Positions 53,594-63,007 of a DNA stretch of 64,000 nucleotides are shown piece after piece (the first letter of the stretch is position 1; each line of letters starts with the position of its first letter). A program made the position numbers and the translations under genes. The notes under the pieces were generated by a model that searched no databases, was not told the DNA's origin, and saw only the letters and a list, made by a program, of their open reading frames with translations. This DNA comes from an uncultured Pelagibacteraceae bacterium (GTDB taxonomy: Bacteria > Pseudomonadota > Alphaproteobacteria > Pelagibacterales > Pelagibacteraceae): NCBI GenBank assembly GCA_902539445.1, contig CACBIY010000003.1, positions 62,001 to 126,000 of the forward strand, written 5' to 3'.

Positions 53594-55933
53594 ATGTCGC
53601 AAACTACTTTAGATATTAAAGAGCCTGGTCTGAATGTTTTACCACCTGGAGTTGAAAGACATGTCGTTAACGCTGGTGGTCTTACAGGTTTGCAAATATT
53701 TCCGGATGATGAAATAGAAATCATTAATGAGGAAGGAAATCAAATTTGTGAAATCATTTGTTTTGATAAAGATGGAAAATCTGAGCTTGGAATTTTAAAT
53801 CAAAAAGAAAATTGTAAAAAAAGTTTTATTAAAGAGTTACTTAAAAGTAAAGATGAAAGCTCTTTAATAACAAACCTACAATTAAAAAAAAGAAATTTAG
53901 ATATTAATAAATCAAAATCATCAATTTTGTTTGATGAACAAACTCCAAGTGGTGAAAAAATTAAGATAAAATCTAAAGATAAATGCTACGTTATTTTTGC
54001 AGCTCCACAAAACAATATGCTGGTATCTGAGCAAAATCCCTCAAGCGATTTAACATTATATATTAAAAGATATAAAATAATTAATGATAAAGAATTATCA
54101 ATAATTCCTGATCCTATTTATGAGCCAAATTATGAGGAAAATATTGAGAGACAAACTGCAATTTCATTCGAAGTTAAAGAGGGAGATTTTATTCAAGTAA
54201 TAAGTCCAGCCGGTAGACAATGTTCTGACTTTGTGGCGTTCGATACAAAAAAACTTGATAAAAAAGTTGAAAAAGGTCTTGATTGGCAAACAACGAGGAC
54301 TTTTATGGGAAATACTTTTCCAGGTCCTGGTTTATTTTCAAAATTTTACGACACCGATCATGAACCATTAGTTGAAGTCATAAGAGATACTGTTGGAAAA
54401 CATGACACATTTAATCTTGCTTGTACTTCAAAATATTATGAAGACGCTGGCTATTTTGGTCATCCTAATTGCTCTGAAAACTTAAATAATGCAATGGCAA
54501 AATATGGTGTTCAAAAACAAAAAGGATGGCAGGCTATCAATTTATTTTTTAATACTTCAGCAACAGGTTTAAATTCGGTAATTTCAGACGAGTCTTACGC
54601 AAGACCTGGGGATTATGTAATGTTCAGAGCTTTAAAAGATTTAACAATTGGTACAACAGCTTGTCCTAGTGATATCGATGCATGTAATTCATGGAATCCA
54701 ACAGATATTTTTGTTAGAACCTATGATAAAAAAAAAGAATTTTCAAAATCTTTTGCATTTAGAATGAAAACAGACTCTGAAAAAAAACTTACTAGAAACT
54801 CCGGCTTTCACGAAAAAACCTCTAAGCTTACTAGAAATTTTATTGATGCTAGAGGTTTTTGGTTACCTAATGATTATACCAAGCATGGAGTTGTTGAGGA
54901 GTATAATGCTTGTAGAGAAAAAGCAGTATTAATTGATTTATCTGCTTTAAGAAAATTTGAAATTATAGGTCCTGATGCTGAAGAATTGATGAATTATACA
55001 TTAACTAGAAATATTAAAAAGCTTGCAGTTGGCCAAGTTGTTTACTCTGCGATGTGTTATGAAAACGGAATGATGTTTGATGATGGTACATTGTTGAGAT
55101 TAAGTGAGACAGGTTTTAGATGGATTTGTGGAGACGAATATGGTGGTGAATGGCTTAAAGAAATAGCTAAAAAGAAAAACTTTAAGGTCAATGTAAAAAA
55201 TTCAACAGATCAAATTAGTAATGTATCAATACAAGGTCCAAAAAGTAGAGAGATATTAAAAAAAATGATTTTTACTCCACCAACGCAACCTTCTATAGAT
55301 GAACTGGAATGGTTCAGATTTACTATTTGTAGAATTGAAAACCTTCAAGGTATTCCATTGATTGTTTCAAGAACAGGATATACTGGCGAACTTGGTTATG
55401 AAGTATGGTGTCATCCGAGTAATGCTTCTGAGGTTTGGGATAAACTTATGGAAGCTGGAAAAAATGAAGGCTTAATTCCAGCTGGATTTGCAGCTTTAGA
55501 CAAGCTTAGAATTGAAGCTGGTTTAATTTTATTTGGTAATGAATTTGATGGTCAACAAGATCCTTTTGAGGCCGGAATAGGTTTTGCTGTTCCATTAAAA
55601 ACTAAAGAAGAAGATTTCATTGGTAAAGAGGTTTTAAAAGAAAGAAAAGCAAATCCTCAAAAAAAACTTGTGGGTTTAGAACTTATTGGAAAAGAGGCAG
55701 CTGGACACGGTGATTGTGTACACGTTGGAAGATCTCAAGTAGGTGTGATAACTAGTGGTTGTTTATCCACGACTTTAAATAAAAATATAGCTTTATGTAG
55801 AATCGATACTCAATATTCAAGTGAAGGGACTGAAGTTGAGGTTGGTAAAATTGATGGTCATCAAAAAAGAATTGCTGCAAAAGTAGTTGGATTTCCGCAT
55901 TTCGATCCGAAGAAAACAAGAGTCAGATCCTAA
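53594..55933 (+). CDS. tdm: TMAO demethylase
   Basis: The track ORF extends to 53405 and overlaps tmoX, but the ATG at 53594 (779 aa) begins the family-like sequence. Residues ~10-390 form two-part DUF1989-type domains with Cys residues (GRQCSDFVAFD, ACPSDIDACNSW) expected to bind zinc. Residues ~400-770 form a GcvT-type THF domain (RTGYTGELGYEVWCHP, ALDKLRIEAGLILFG). This matches Tdm, which cleaves TMAO to dimethylamine and formaldehyde, the latter captured by THF. It is divergent to tmoX and coupled to the MarR-like gene. Confidence 0.92.
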   Translation: MSQTTLDIKEPGLNVLPPGVERHVVNAGGLTGLQIFPDDEIEIINEEGNQICEIICFDKDGKSELGILNQKENCKKSFIKELLKSKDESSLITNLQLKKRNLDINKSKSSILFDEQTPSGEKIKIKSKDKCYVIFAAPQNNMLVSEQNPSSDLTLYIKRYKIINDKELSIIPDPIYEPNYEENIERQTAISFEVKEGDFIQVISPAGRQCSDFVAFDTKKLDKKVEKGLDWQTTRTFMGNTFPGPGLFSKFYDTDHEPLVEVIRDTVGKHDTFNLACTSKYYEDAGYFGHPNCSENLNNAMAKYGVQKQKGWQAINLFFNTSATGLNSVISDESYARPGDYVMFRALKDLTIGTTACPSDIDACNSWNPTDIFVRTYDKKKEFSKSFAFRMKTDSEKKLTRNSGFHEKTSKLTRNFIDARGFWLPNDYTKHGVVEEYNACREKAVLIDLSALRKFEIIGPDAEELMNYTLTRNIKKLAVGQVVYSAMCYENGMMFDDGTLLRLSETGFRWICGDEYGGEWLKEIAKKKNFKVNVKNSTDQISNVSIQGPKSREILKKMIFTPPTQPSIDELEWFRFTICRIENLQGIPLIVSRTGYTGELGYEVWCHPSNASEVWDKLMEAGKNEGLIPAGFAALDKLRIEAGLILFGNEFDGQQDPFEAGIGFAVPLKTKEEDFIGKEVLKERKANPQKKLVGLELIGKEAAGHGDCVHVGRSQVGVITSGCLSTTLNKNIALCRIDTQYSSEGTEVEVGKIDGHQKRIAAKVVGFPHFDPKKTRVRS

Positions 55934-56283
55934 TGCCAAAATCAGCAAAGGATTTATTGGAATTTTGGGAAGATCAGATGAAACTTTCTCATACCTCTAG
56001 TAATTACTTTTTTAGAAAATCGCCTTCACATTATCATATGATGCTTTTAGTAATGCATGCATATAAATATAAAGAAAATCTCACTGTTGAAGAGCTTAAG
56101 ACTAAACTATTTAAAACTTCACGTCCAAAGTCAGCTTTGATGATAAATGAGGCTTGTGAAAAAGGTTTTTTCTTCTTAGAAAAAACCTCAAATGACCAAA
56201 GAAAAAAGCACATTAAACCAAGTGAGAATTTTATTAACGAGTTCAATAATTATTTAGAAACGCTAAAACATCTGAGTTTTTAA
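55933..56283 (+). CDS. MarR-like winged-helix regulator (116 aa)
   Basis: A 116-aa protein with a winged-helix pattern: LTVEELKTKLFKTSRPKSALMINEACEKGFFFLE, then QRKKHIKPSENF (wing and C-terminal helix). It is small, with a shortened N-terminal helix set. It is coupled to tdm by one base (TAATG), so it probably regulates the TMAO genes. The function is inferred from fold and position. Confidence 0.7.
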   Translation: MPKSAKDLLEFWEDQMKLSHTSSNYFFRKSPSHYHMMLLVMHAYKYKENLTVEELKTKLFKTSRPKSALMINEACEKGFFFLEKTSNDQRKKHIKPSENFINEFNNYLETLKHLSF

Positions 56284-56306
56284 TATTTATACAAGTTTTA
56301 CTTATA

Positions 56307-56326
56307 TTTTTTATATATATAAAAAA
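56307..56326. repeat. 20-bp perfect AT palindrome
   Basis: TTTTTTATATATATAAAAAA is its own reverse complement. It lies between the MarR-like gene and the FAD oxidoreductase. It may be an operator, a promoter UP-like element or a weak terminator. Low complexity argues for caution. Confidence 0.35.
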
Positions 56327-56363
56327 CTATATATTTAAGTCGCACGAAAAATAAAGTTTGCAT

Positions 56364-57689
56364 ATGTCATTACCGACAAAAGCAAAAGTAGTAATAATCG
56401 GTGGGGGTATCCACGGTTTAAGCACTGCTTGGAAGTTATCTGAAACTTATAAAAATCCTGGTGACATCGTAGTCCTTGAAAAAAAAGACACTGCTGCTGG
56501 AGCAAGTGGAATTGCATGTGGAGTAGTTAGAAATAATTATTTTCAACCAGCAATGAGAGAATTGATGGCCCACTCAGTCTCTGTTTGGGAAAGTGATCCA
56601 AAAGCATTTAAATATAATCCAGTTGGTTATTTACAAATATCACCTGAGGTTATGCATGAAGACGTAGCAAGTATTTATGAGCAACAAAAAGCAATTGGGT
56701 ATGAGTCTGATTTTATAGAAGGTGAAAAGGATTGCATGAAATACATGAAGGGAATGTTTGATGACTGGCAAGCTAAAGGCATAACTTCAATTCTTCATGA
56801 AAAAAAGGGTGGATACGCCTTTAATAAAGACTCTATTAAAGCTCTAGAAAATAAATCTACTTCTAATGGTGTTCAAGTGATGAAAGGTGTAAAAGTTACA
56901 GGATTTAAAAGAGGAAGCAATAGTAAGGCGGTTACAGGAGTTGAAACAGATAAAGGCACAATCGATTGTGAGCAAGTAGTGATCGGGGCAGGACCGTGGG
57001 CTAGAGATTTTTGGAATATGCTTGAACTTCCTAAAACAGCAAACATCAAAGGTAAAGATGGTAAAATGCATGTAACTGACATGTGGACTTACTGGATGCT
57101 CCAAGAAGGGGTAATTGGTGTCGAACCAGATTACTTAAAAACAAATGATGGAAAACAGCCACCAGTGGTTCACGTAGACTCAACTGCACCACTATATTCT
57201 GATAAAACAAAAAAATTAATTACAGATAAAATTTGGGGAATTTATTATAAACCTGATATTGAAGGTTTAGGGGTTCAAGGTGGAACATCTCCTTACATTG
57301 TTAAAAAACATTTTGATCAGGTAAATGTTGATCCCTATGGAATTGAGTCTCCAGAGTATCAAACTACTGATGCATTTAGTGATATGTGGTGCTCTGCTTT
57401 AGCTCATTGTCAAAAAAGATTTGAGGGAAAATCTGATTTATATAGAAAAGGTCCATCAGGTGGTCTTGGATGCATGACACCGGACTCATTTCCAATCTTT
57501 GATAGATTTTTTGAAAACGTATACATGATTGCTGATGCTAACCACGGATATAAAATGATTGGTGTTGGTGAACTTGTGGCCAAAGAAATTCTTGGTACCG
57601 AAAGTGATTTATTAAAACCGTTTAGATTCAACCGTTACGAGAAGGGCGAACTTCACCCTACTTCGAACAGTCCGTTTCCTTGGAGTTAA
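56364..57689 (+). CDS. DAO-family FAD-dependent oxidoreductase (SoxB-like)
   Basis: The ATG at 56364 (441 aa) is preferred to the track's TTG at 56358. It has an N-terminal FAD motif (VVIIGGGIHGLSTAWKL), GASGIACGVVRNNYFQPAM and the C-terminal ADANHGYKMIGVGELVAKEI. It resembles sarcosine-oxidase beta and other DAO-type amine dehydrogenases, but has no covalent-FAD or partner signature I can see. It starts the gmaS-mgs unit (gap to gmaS 70 bp). It may oxidise N-methylglutamate or another N-methyl amino acid. Confidence 0.75.
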   Translation: MSLPTKAKVVIIGGGIHGLSTAWKLSETYKNPGDIVVLEKKDTAAGASGIACGVVRNNYFQPAMRELMAHSVSVWESDPKAFKYNPVGYLQISPEVMHEDVASIYEQQKAIGYESDFIEGEKDCMKYMKGMFDDWQAKGITSILHEKKGGYAFNKDSIKALENKSTSNGVQVMKGVKVTGFKRGSNSKAVTGVETDKGTIDCEQVVIGAGPWARDFWNMLELPKTANIKGKDGKMHVTDMWTYWMLQEGVIGVEPDYLKTNDGKQPPVVHVDSTAPLYSDKTKKLITDKIWGIYYKPDIEGLGVQGGTSPYIVKKHFDQVNVDPYGIESPEYQTTDAFSDMWCSALAHCQKRFEGKSDLYRKGPSGGLGCMTPDSFPIFDRFFENVYMIADANHGYKMIGVGELVAKEILGTESDLLKPFRFNRYEKGELHPTSNSPFPWS

Positions 57690-57759
57690 ACTCTTAGCCT
57701 AGACACTAATAAATTTTTCAGTTACGCTTGAATAAAATTATAATTCATTGAGGGGAAAA

Positions 57760-59229
57760 ATGACGGATCTAGAAAAGCACGTAAACCGACCTGGTAGAGA
57801 CAAACAAGTTAAAAAAGTTAGAGAAAAAATTAACGAATTAGGAATTACTTATATTTATTATCAATTTATTTCTGTAACAGGAAGAGTTGTAGGTAAAGGA
57901 ATACCTGCAGATCATTGGGAAAGAACTGCAGAAAAAGGTTTTCAATTAGTATACGGAGCTACTGCAAACTTATTTTTAGATCGTCATAATAATTATATAG
58001 GTTATGGACCTGAAGCAATGGAATTAGTTGGTATCCCTGATCCAGAAACTTTCTGTCAATTACCATGGGACAAAAGAGTAGGAAGAGTTTTTGTAACATG
58101 TTTTAGAAATAGAGAAGAAAGACAAAATCCAGGTGGACATTTAACTTCTGACTGTAGAGGAAATTTGAGAATTTTTATGGATGAATTCCAGAAAAAGCAT
58201 GGTTTAGAATTAAGAGTTGGAACTGAGCCTGAAATGATGTGGTTGACAAAAAATGATGACGGTACTCCTACAGGAAAAGGGTTTTCTAAACCATTCTGTT
58301 ACCATATAGATCAATTTGAATCATTGAGACCAGTATTCATGAAAGTTATTGAATACGCAAAAGCTATGGGTTTAGACATGATTCAAGGAGACCATGAAGA
58401 TGCTCCAGGTCAATTAGAATTAAATTGGACTTACGACAACGTACTTCGAAATGCAGACAGACTTTCAACTTATAGACAAATATGTGCTCAAGTTGCTAGA
58501 GAACATAATCTAATTGCATGTTTTATGACCAAACCATTCATGGGAGTTTCTGCAAGTGGTTGTCATACAAATATGTCTTTGTGGAAAGGTGGAAAAATTA
58601 AAACAAACAAACTTGGACACAAATCTTTACCAGGAGTTGAAGAAGTTTTTGGTTATGTTGAAGGTGGAACTAATACATTTATGCCTGATACGAAAGATAT
58701 GCAATTGCCAGGTAAAATTGGATTACAATCAATAGCGGGTATTATGGAACACCTTCCTGCTTTAACAGCCTTAGGATCTTCAACAGTAAATTCTTATAGA
58801 AGATTATGGGATCAAGGTTTTTGGGCGCCTGTTTATGCTGATTGGGGTTATCAAAATAGAACTTGTGGATTAAGAGTATCGGCTCCAGGAAGATTTGAAT
58901 ATAGATCTGTTGACTCAATGCATAATCCTTATTTATTAGGTGCTGCATTATTAAAAGCTTGTGATCATGGAATAAGTAATAAAATGAAACCTGCTGATCC
59001 TGAATCTAGAAATATTTACGAAGCTCAAAAAGCTGGTAAGGATGTAAAAAAACTTCCTTTAAGTTTAGGAGAGGCTTTGGAAAGGTTATCAGAAGATGAG
59101 GTAATTAAATCAGCTATGCCTGATGAAATGTATAAAGTTTTTCATTGGTATAAAAATGATGAATGGGAAAGATTTTTAGGAGCAACAACTCAATGGGATC
59201 TAGATACTTATCTAGATTGCTTACCATAA
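57760..59229 (+). CDS. gmaS: Gamma-glutamylmethylamide synthetase
   Basis: The ATG at 57760, after GAGGGGAAAA, gives 489 aa; the track start (TTG 57748) is unlikely. This glutamine-synthetase-like enzyme carries GTEPEMMWLT, QGDHEDAPGQLELNW, the GVSASGCHTNMSLW block, and a late YEAQKAGKDVKKLP. The motif set fits GmaS, which joins methylamine to glutamate with ATP. It is directly before mgsABC, supporting the call over glutamine synthetase. Confidence 0.9.
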   Translation: MTDLEKHVNRPGRDKQVKKVREKINELGITYIYYQFISVTGRVVGKGIPADHWERTAEKGFQLVYGATANLFLDRHNNYIGYGPEAMELVGIPDPETFCQLPWDKRVGRVFVTCFRNREERQNPGGHLTSDCRGNLRIFMDEFQKKHGLELRVGTEPEMMWLTKNDDGTPTGKGFSKPFCYHIDQFESLRPVFMKVIEYAKAMGLDMIQGDHEDAPGQLELNWTYDNVLRNADRLSTYRQICAQVAREHNLIACFMTKPFMGVSASGCHTNMSLWKGGKIKTNKLGHKSLPGVEEVFGYVEGGTNTFMPDTKDMQLPGKIGLQSIAGIMEHLPALTALGSSTVNSYRRLWDQGFWAPVYADWGYQNRTCGLRVSAPGRFEYRSVDSMHNPYLLGAALLKACDHGISNKMKPADPESRNIYEAQKAGKDVKKLPLSLGEALERLSEDEVIKSAMPDEMYKVFHWYKNDEWERFLGATTQWDLDTYLDCLP

Positions 59230-59253
59230 GAAATACAGAAAGAGGAAAAGTAT

Positions 59254-60198
59254 ATGTGTGGAATTGCGGGATTAATTCATAGAGGGAAATCTTCGAAAGT
59301 TGGTCATGAGCTTCAAGGTATGTTGCAAGCTCTGAAACATAGAGGAGAAGACTCTACAGGTTATGCTTTATATGGAGATACCGATGGAAAAAATTTTATC
59401 ATGCGTTTTAAAGTTGGAGAAAACGTTGGTGAAGGTAGTACATCAGTTGCTGAAGATGTGTCTGTTTATGATGAAAGAAAAAAAATTGTTGATAGTTATC
59501 TTAACGAAATGGGTGCAAAAATTATTAAAGAGGAAAGAATACTCCCCTACTCATTAAGATATGAAATAGAATATAATAAAAAAGATTTATTAGAATTTTC
59601 ACAAAAGATTGAGAGCATTCCAGGAGTAGAAATACTTTCAATGGGTAAATCATTAGAAGTAATTAAGGATCTCGGAAACGCTAAGATGGTTTGTGATAGA
59701 TATAATTTAGATAAGCTTGTTGGTACTCACGCAATTGGGCATGCAAGAATGGCAACTGAGTCTGGTGTAGATATCAAATCTGCTCACCCGTTCTGGGGTT
59801 ATCCGTTTAGCGATGTATCAGTTGTTCATAATGGTCAGCTTACAAATTATTGGAACAATAGAAGAGCTCTAGAAAATAAAGGAATGAGATTTATGTCTGA
59901 GTGTGACTCAGAACTTATTGCTGTTTATTTAGCAGAAAAAATGAGAGATGGCGCATCTTTAGAAGAAGGTATGAAAGAGTCTCTAACTGGTTTAGATGGT
60001 GTCTTTACTTATTTTGTAGCTACAAAAGACTCTTTAGGTATGGCAAAAGACACTATGGCTGCTAAACCTTTAGTCTTGTATGAGTCTGATGATTTAGTAG
60101 CGATGGGTTCAGAGGAAATAGCAATAAGATCAATTTTACCACAAGAAATTGATACTTATGATCCATTCGATGGAGAGGTAAAAGTATGGCAAATATAA
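59254..60198 (+). CDS. mgsA: N-methylglutamate synthase subunit A (glutamine amidotransferase-like)
   Basis: A 314-aa class II glutamine amidotransferase domain. The N-terminal MCGIAGLIHRGK gives Cys2 as nucleophile, with LKHRGEDSTGYALYG and a GHARMATESG region. An inserted segment (~70-140) is less conserved. It is like the amidotransferase part of GltB. In Mgs it releases methylamine or ammonia from gamma-glutamylmethylamide. It overlaps mgsB by 13 bp. Confidence 0.88.
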   Translation: MCGIAGLIHRGKSSKVGHELQGMLQALKHRGEDSTGYALYGDTDGKNFIMRFKVGENVGEGSTSVAEDVSVYDERKKIVDSYLNEMGAKIIKEERILPYSLRYEIEYNKKDLLEFSQKIESIPGVEILSMGKSLEVIKDLGNAKMVCDRYNLDKLVGTHAIGHARMATESGVDIKSAHPFWGYPFSDVSVVHNGQLTNYWNNRRALENKGMRFMSECDSELIAVYLAEKMRDGASLEEGMKESLTGLDGVFTYFVATKDSLGMAKDTMAAKPLVLYESDDLVAMGSEEIAIRSILPQEIDTYDPFDGEVKVWQI

Positions 60199-61040
60199 AA
60201 AGTGTTTCAAAGAAAACTAAAGCCCAAGCAATGGGTATGCACACTGAGGTTTTAACAGGAAGAACTCAACAAAAATTTTTCAATCCTGATGAGGCAGAAA
60301 ACTTTTATTACTTTGGAACTCATGATGTTGATTTTAATAAAAGAACTGACCTAGATGTAAAAGATATGACTGCTGCAGAAGCAAATAAAGAAATAGATAA
60401 TTTGATGGGACAAGGTTATGGAACAATCGTAATTAAAAACCCACAAGGTAAACATAGTTTAGGTGTTGGTATTTTAAATAAATTAAATTTAATTTTTGAA
60501 GGAAGTTTAGGATATTTTGGAATGGGTTCATGTGATGGTCCAATAGTTCGAATCAATGGAAGAGTTGGATGGTCTTGTGCAGAAAATTTGATGGCAGGTA
60601 AAGTTGTAATTGAGAAAAATGCTGGATCCTGTTTTGGAGCTGCTATCAGAGGTGGTGATTTAATCTGTAAAGGTAGTGTTGGTGCAAGAACAGGTATTGA
60701 TATGAAAGGTGGAACAATAATTATTGGTGGTGATGCGGGTGCGTTTACTGGATTTATGATGCAAAGAGGAAGAATCATCATTCTGGGTGATGTCGGTATA
60801 AATTTAGGTGACTCGATGTATGATGGGACAATTTTCGTAGGTGGAGAAATTGGCTCTTATGGTAGTGATGCTGTAGATGCCGAGTTGACTAAAAGTGACC
60901 AAGATTGGTTAAAAAGAAAATTAAAGGTTGCTGAGATCGGTGAAAATTTTGATGTAAGTAAAATGAAAAAAATTGTAGCGGGTAAAAAACTTTGGAATTA
61001 CGATAACTTAGAACCTACTGAGAAAAAAGGAGCAATTTAA
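60186..61040 (+). CDS. mgsB: N-methylglutamate synthase subunit B (GXGXG domain)
   Basis: A 284-aa protein with a parallel beta-helix of GXGXG repeats (AGKVVIEKNAGSCFGAAIRGG, GARTGIDMKGGTIIIGGDAG, GDSMYDGTIFVGGEIG), like the GltB C-terminal domain. It is structural, joining the other subunits. It overlaps mgsA and shares a base with mgsC. Confidence 0.92.
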   Translation: MANIKSVSKKTKAQAMGMHTEVLTGRTQQKFFNPDEAENFYYFGTHDVDFNKRTDLDVKDMTAAEANKEIDNLMGQGYGTIVIKNPQGKHSLGVGILNKLNLIFEGSLGYFGMGSCDGPIVRINGRVGWSCAENLMAGKVVIEKNAGSCFGAAIRGGDLICKGSVGARTGIDMKGGTIIIGGDAGAFTGFMMQRGRIIILGDVGINLGDSMYDGTIFVGGEIGSYGSDAVDAELTKSDQDWLKRKLKVAEIGENFDVSKMKKIVAGKKLWNYDNLEPTEKKGAI

Positions 61041-62458
61041 TGGCTAAGAAAAAAAAGAAAAAAAATGGTAAATTAAAAACTAACGGTAACGTAGGTGGAA
61101 AAGCTGACGTTCATTTAAGTTCTAACGGTGGCAGAAATAAAAGTTTATTAGGTCACAATGCTATTTTCACACCAGAAGTAATTGATGATATTCATATTAA
61201 ATCTCAGTTAGGAAGATACAGAATGCGTGGAATGGCACTGATGAAAAAGATTCCAACATTTGATGATTTAGTTTTCTTACCAGGAACACTTACAAGGTTT
61301 GTAATCGAAGGTTACAGAGAAAAATGTGAAACTAAAACTGTTATTGGACCAAGATGTGAAAATCCAATTGAATTAGATATACCAGTTTATATTACTGGTA
61401 TGAGTTTTGGTGCTTTATCTTATGAAGCAAAAACTGCGTTAGCAAGAGGAGCTACAATGGCAGGTAGCGCAACATGTTCAGGTGAGGGTGGAATGATACC
61501 TGATGAAAGAAGATATTCTGAAAAATGGTTTTATCAATGTATTCAATCAAGATATGGGTTTAACCCACATCATGCACAATTGGCTGATGGAATAGAAGTT
61601 TTTATCGGACAAGGACAAAAAGTTGGTATGGGTGGTCACTTAATGGGTCAAAAAGTAACCGACCAAGTTGCTGAAATGAGATCACTACCATCAGGTATTG
61701 ATCAAAGATCTCCTGCAAGACATCCTGACTGGTTAGGTCCAGATGACTTAGCATTAAAAGTAGAGGAGCTTAGACAATTAACAAAAAATAAAGTTCCAAT
61801 TCAATTAAAATTAGGTGCATCAAAGGTTTATGACGATGTTCGTATGGCTGCAAAATGTGATCCTGACTCTATTTATCTAGATGGAATGGAAGGATCTACA
61901 GGAGCAGGTCCACACATCGCTGCTGCTAACACTGGTATTCCTGGAATTGCAGCTATTAGAGAAGCAAGAAGAGCGTTGGACGATGTTGGAAAAACTGGAA
62001 AAGTTACATTAATTTATGCTGGTGGAGTTAGAGATGGTGCTGATATGGCAAAAGCATTAGCCTTAGGTGCAGATGCAATAGCTATTGGTACTGGTTCTAT
62101 GATTGCACTAAACTGTAACAAAGATATACCAGAGGCAAATTTTGAGAAAGAAATGGGAGTAAAAGCAGGTGAATGTTATCACTGTCATACTGGAAGATGT
62201 CCAGTAGGAGTTGCTACACAAGATCCAAAATTAAGAGCTAGATTAAATCCTGATGATGCAGCATTGAGAGTTTATAATTATTTACATTCAATGACTCTTG
62301 AAGCTCAGTTGTTAGCTAGAGCTTGTGGAAAAACAAATATACATTCTTTAGAACCTGAAGATTTAGCGGCACTTACTTCTGAAGCATCGGCTTTAGCAAA
62401 AGTTCCTTTAGCAGGTACTAATTATACTGTTGGGGTTGATAACTTTCATAAAATTTAG
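61040..62458 (+). CDS. mgsC: N-methylglutamate synthase subunit C (FMN-binding GltB-like)
   Basis: A 472-aa TIM-barrel FMN domain of the glutamate synthase type. It has YITGMSFGALSYEAKTALARGA, IYLDGMEGSTGAGPHIAAAN, VTLIYAGGVRDGADMAKALALGADAIAIG and the iron-sulfur Cys cluster CYHCHTGRCPVGVATQ. It makes N-methylglutamate from gamma-glutamylmethylamide with MgsAB. The N-terminus is a run of lysines (MAKKKKKKNGK), shared with the next gene. Confidence 0.93.
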   Translation: MAKKKKKKNGKLKTNGNVGGKADVHLSSNGGRNKSLLGHNAIFTPEVIDDIHIKSQLGRYRMRGMALMKKIPTFDDLVFLPGTLTRFVIEGYREKCETKTVIGPRCENPIELDIPVYITGMSFGALSYEAKTALARGATMAGSATCSGEGGMIPDERRYSEKWFYQCIQSRYGFNPHHAQLADGIEVFIGQGQKVGMGGHLMGQKVTDQVAEMRSLPSGIDQRSPARHPDWLGPDDLALKVEELRQLTKNKVPIQLKLGASKVYDDVRMAAKCDPDSIYLDGMEGSTGAGPHIAAANTGIPGIAAIREARRALDDVGKTGKVTLIYAGGVRDGADMAKALALGADAIAIGTGSMIALNCNKDIPEANFEKEMGVKAGECYHCHTGRCPVGVATQDPKLRARLNPDDAALRVYNYLHSMTLEAQLLARACGKTNIHSLEPEDLAALTSEASALAKVPLAGTNYTVGVDNFHKI

Positions 62459-62466
62459 ATGTAAAA

Positions 62467-62883
62467 ATGGCTAAGAAAAAAAATAAAAAAAAAGTTTCTA
62501 AATCAGTAGTCGTTAAAGACCAACAGCTAGGAAAGAAAAAAGAAACTGCTAGAGAAAAGATGATTGGCCAATCTATTGGCTATAGATATGACGTTAATCT
62601 TCTGCCAGATTACAAAAAAATGACACCATTCCTTAAGAAGTATGTAGAAGCAATGGGCTGGGATGATTTGAATTGGTTAGAAGATGTTCATATGGGTTAT
62701 GAAGAAGGAAGACCAGCTGTATTTTGTAGAAATGCTAATGGTTGGGTTACAATTCCATCATCAATCAAGTTGCCAGATAACCAACAAGACAGAGATATGA
62801 TAGCAAGAGAACTTTTAGTGAAATTTCAAATGTCACCAAAACATCCTCTTGTTGATTTGAAAAAAGCATACCTTAAATTTTAA
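62467..62883 (+). CDS. Conserved protein of unknown function in the mgs operon (138 aa)
   Basis: A 138-aa soluble protein 8 bp after mgsC. After a Lys-rich start (MAKKKNKKK, like MgsC) comes a folded domain with YRYDVNLLPDYKKMTPFLKKY, WDDLNWLEDVHMGYEEGRPAVFCRNANGWVTIPS. No family is recognised. Position suggests a subunit or assembly factor for N-methylglutamate synthase or the transporter that follows. Confidence 0.75.
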   Translation: MAKKKNKKKVSKSVVVKDQQLGKKKETAREKMIGQSIGYRYDVNLLPDYKKMTPFLKKYVEAMGWDDLNWLEDVHMGYEEGRPAVFCRNANGWVTIPSSIKLPDNQQDRDMIARELLVKFQMSPKHPLVDLKKAYLKF

Positions 62884-62887
62884 TTAC

Positions 62888-62947
62888 ACAATCTAAAGTT
62901 GATTATTTTTTAAAATCTATTGTCAATATTAGGTTTTATTAGATTGT
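62888..62947. repeat. 9-bp inverted repeat in the leader of the ammonium transporter gene
   Basis: ACAATCTAA and TTAGATTGT are exact reverse complements 42 nt apart, between the 138-aa gene and amt. It may be a weak attenuating structure or an operator pair. Confidence 0.35.
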
Positions 62948-63007
62948 TTCGTTTGTAACAACTTTCATAATTTTATAGGATTTTGAAAACTAATATGGAG
63001 AGAGAAT

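Noticed and set aside
57748-57759. TTG start for gmaS
   Set aside because: The TTG codon overlaps the GAGGGG ribosome-binding site of the ATG at 57760, which is the natural start.
60416-60781. 121-aa minus-strand ORF opposite mgsB
   Set aside because: It is a shadow of the Gly-rich GXGXG repeats; the Pro/Ile-rich translation is an artefact of that.
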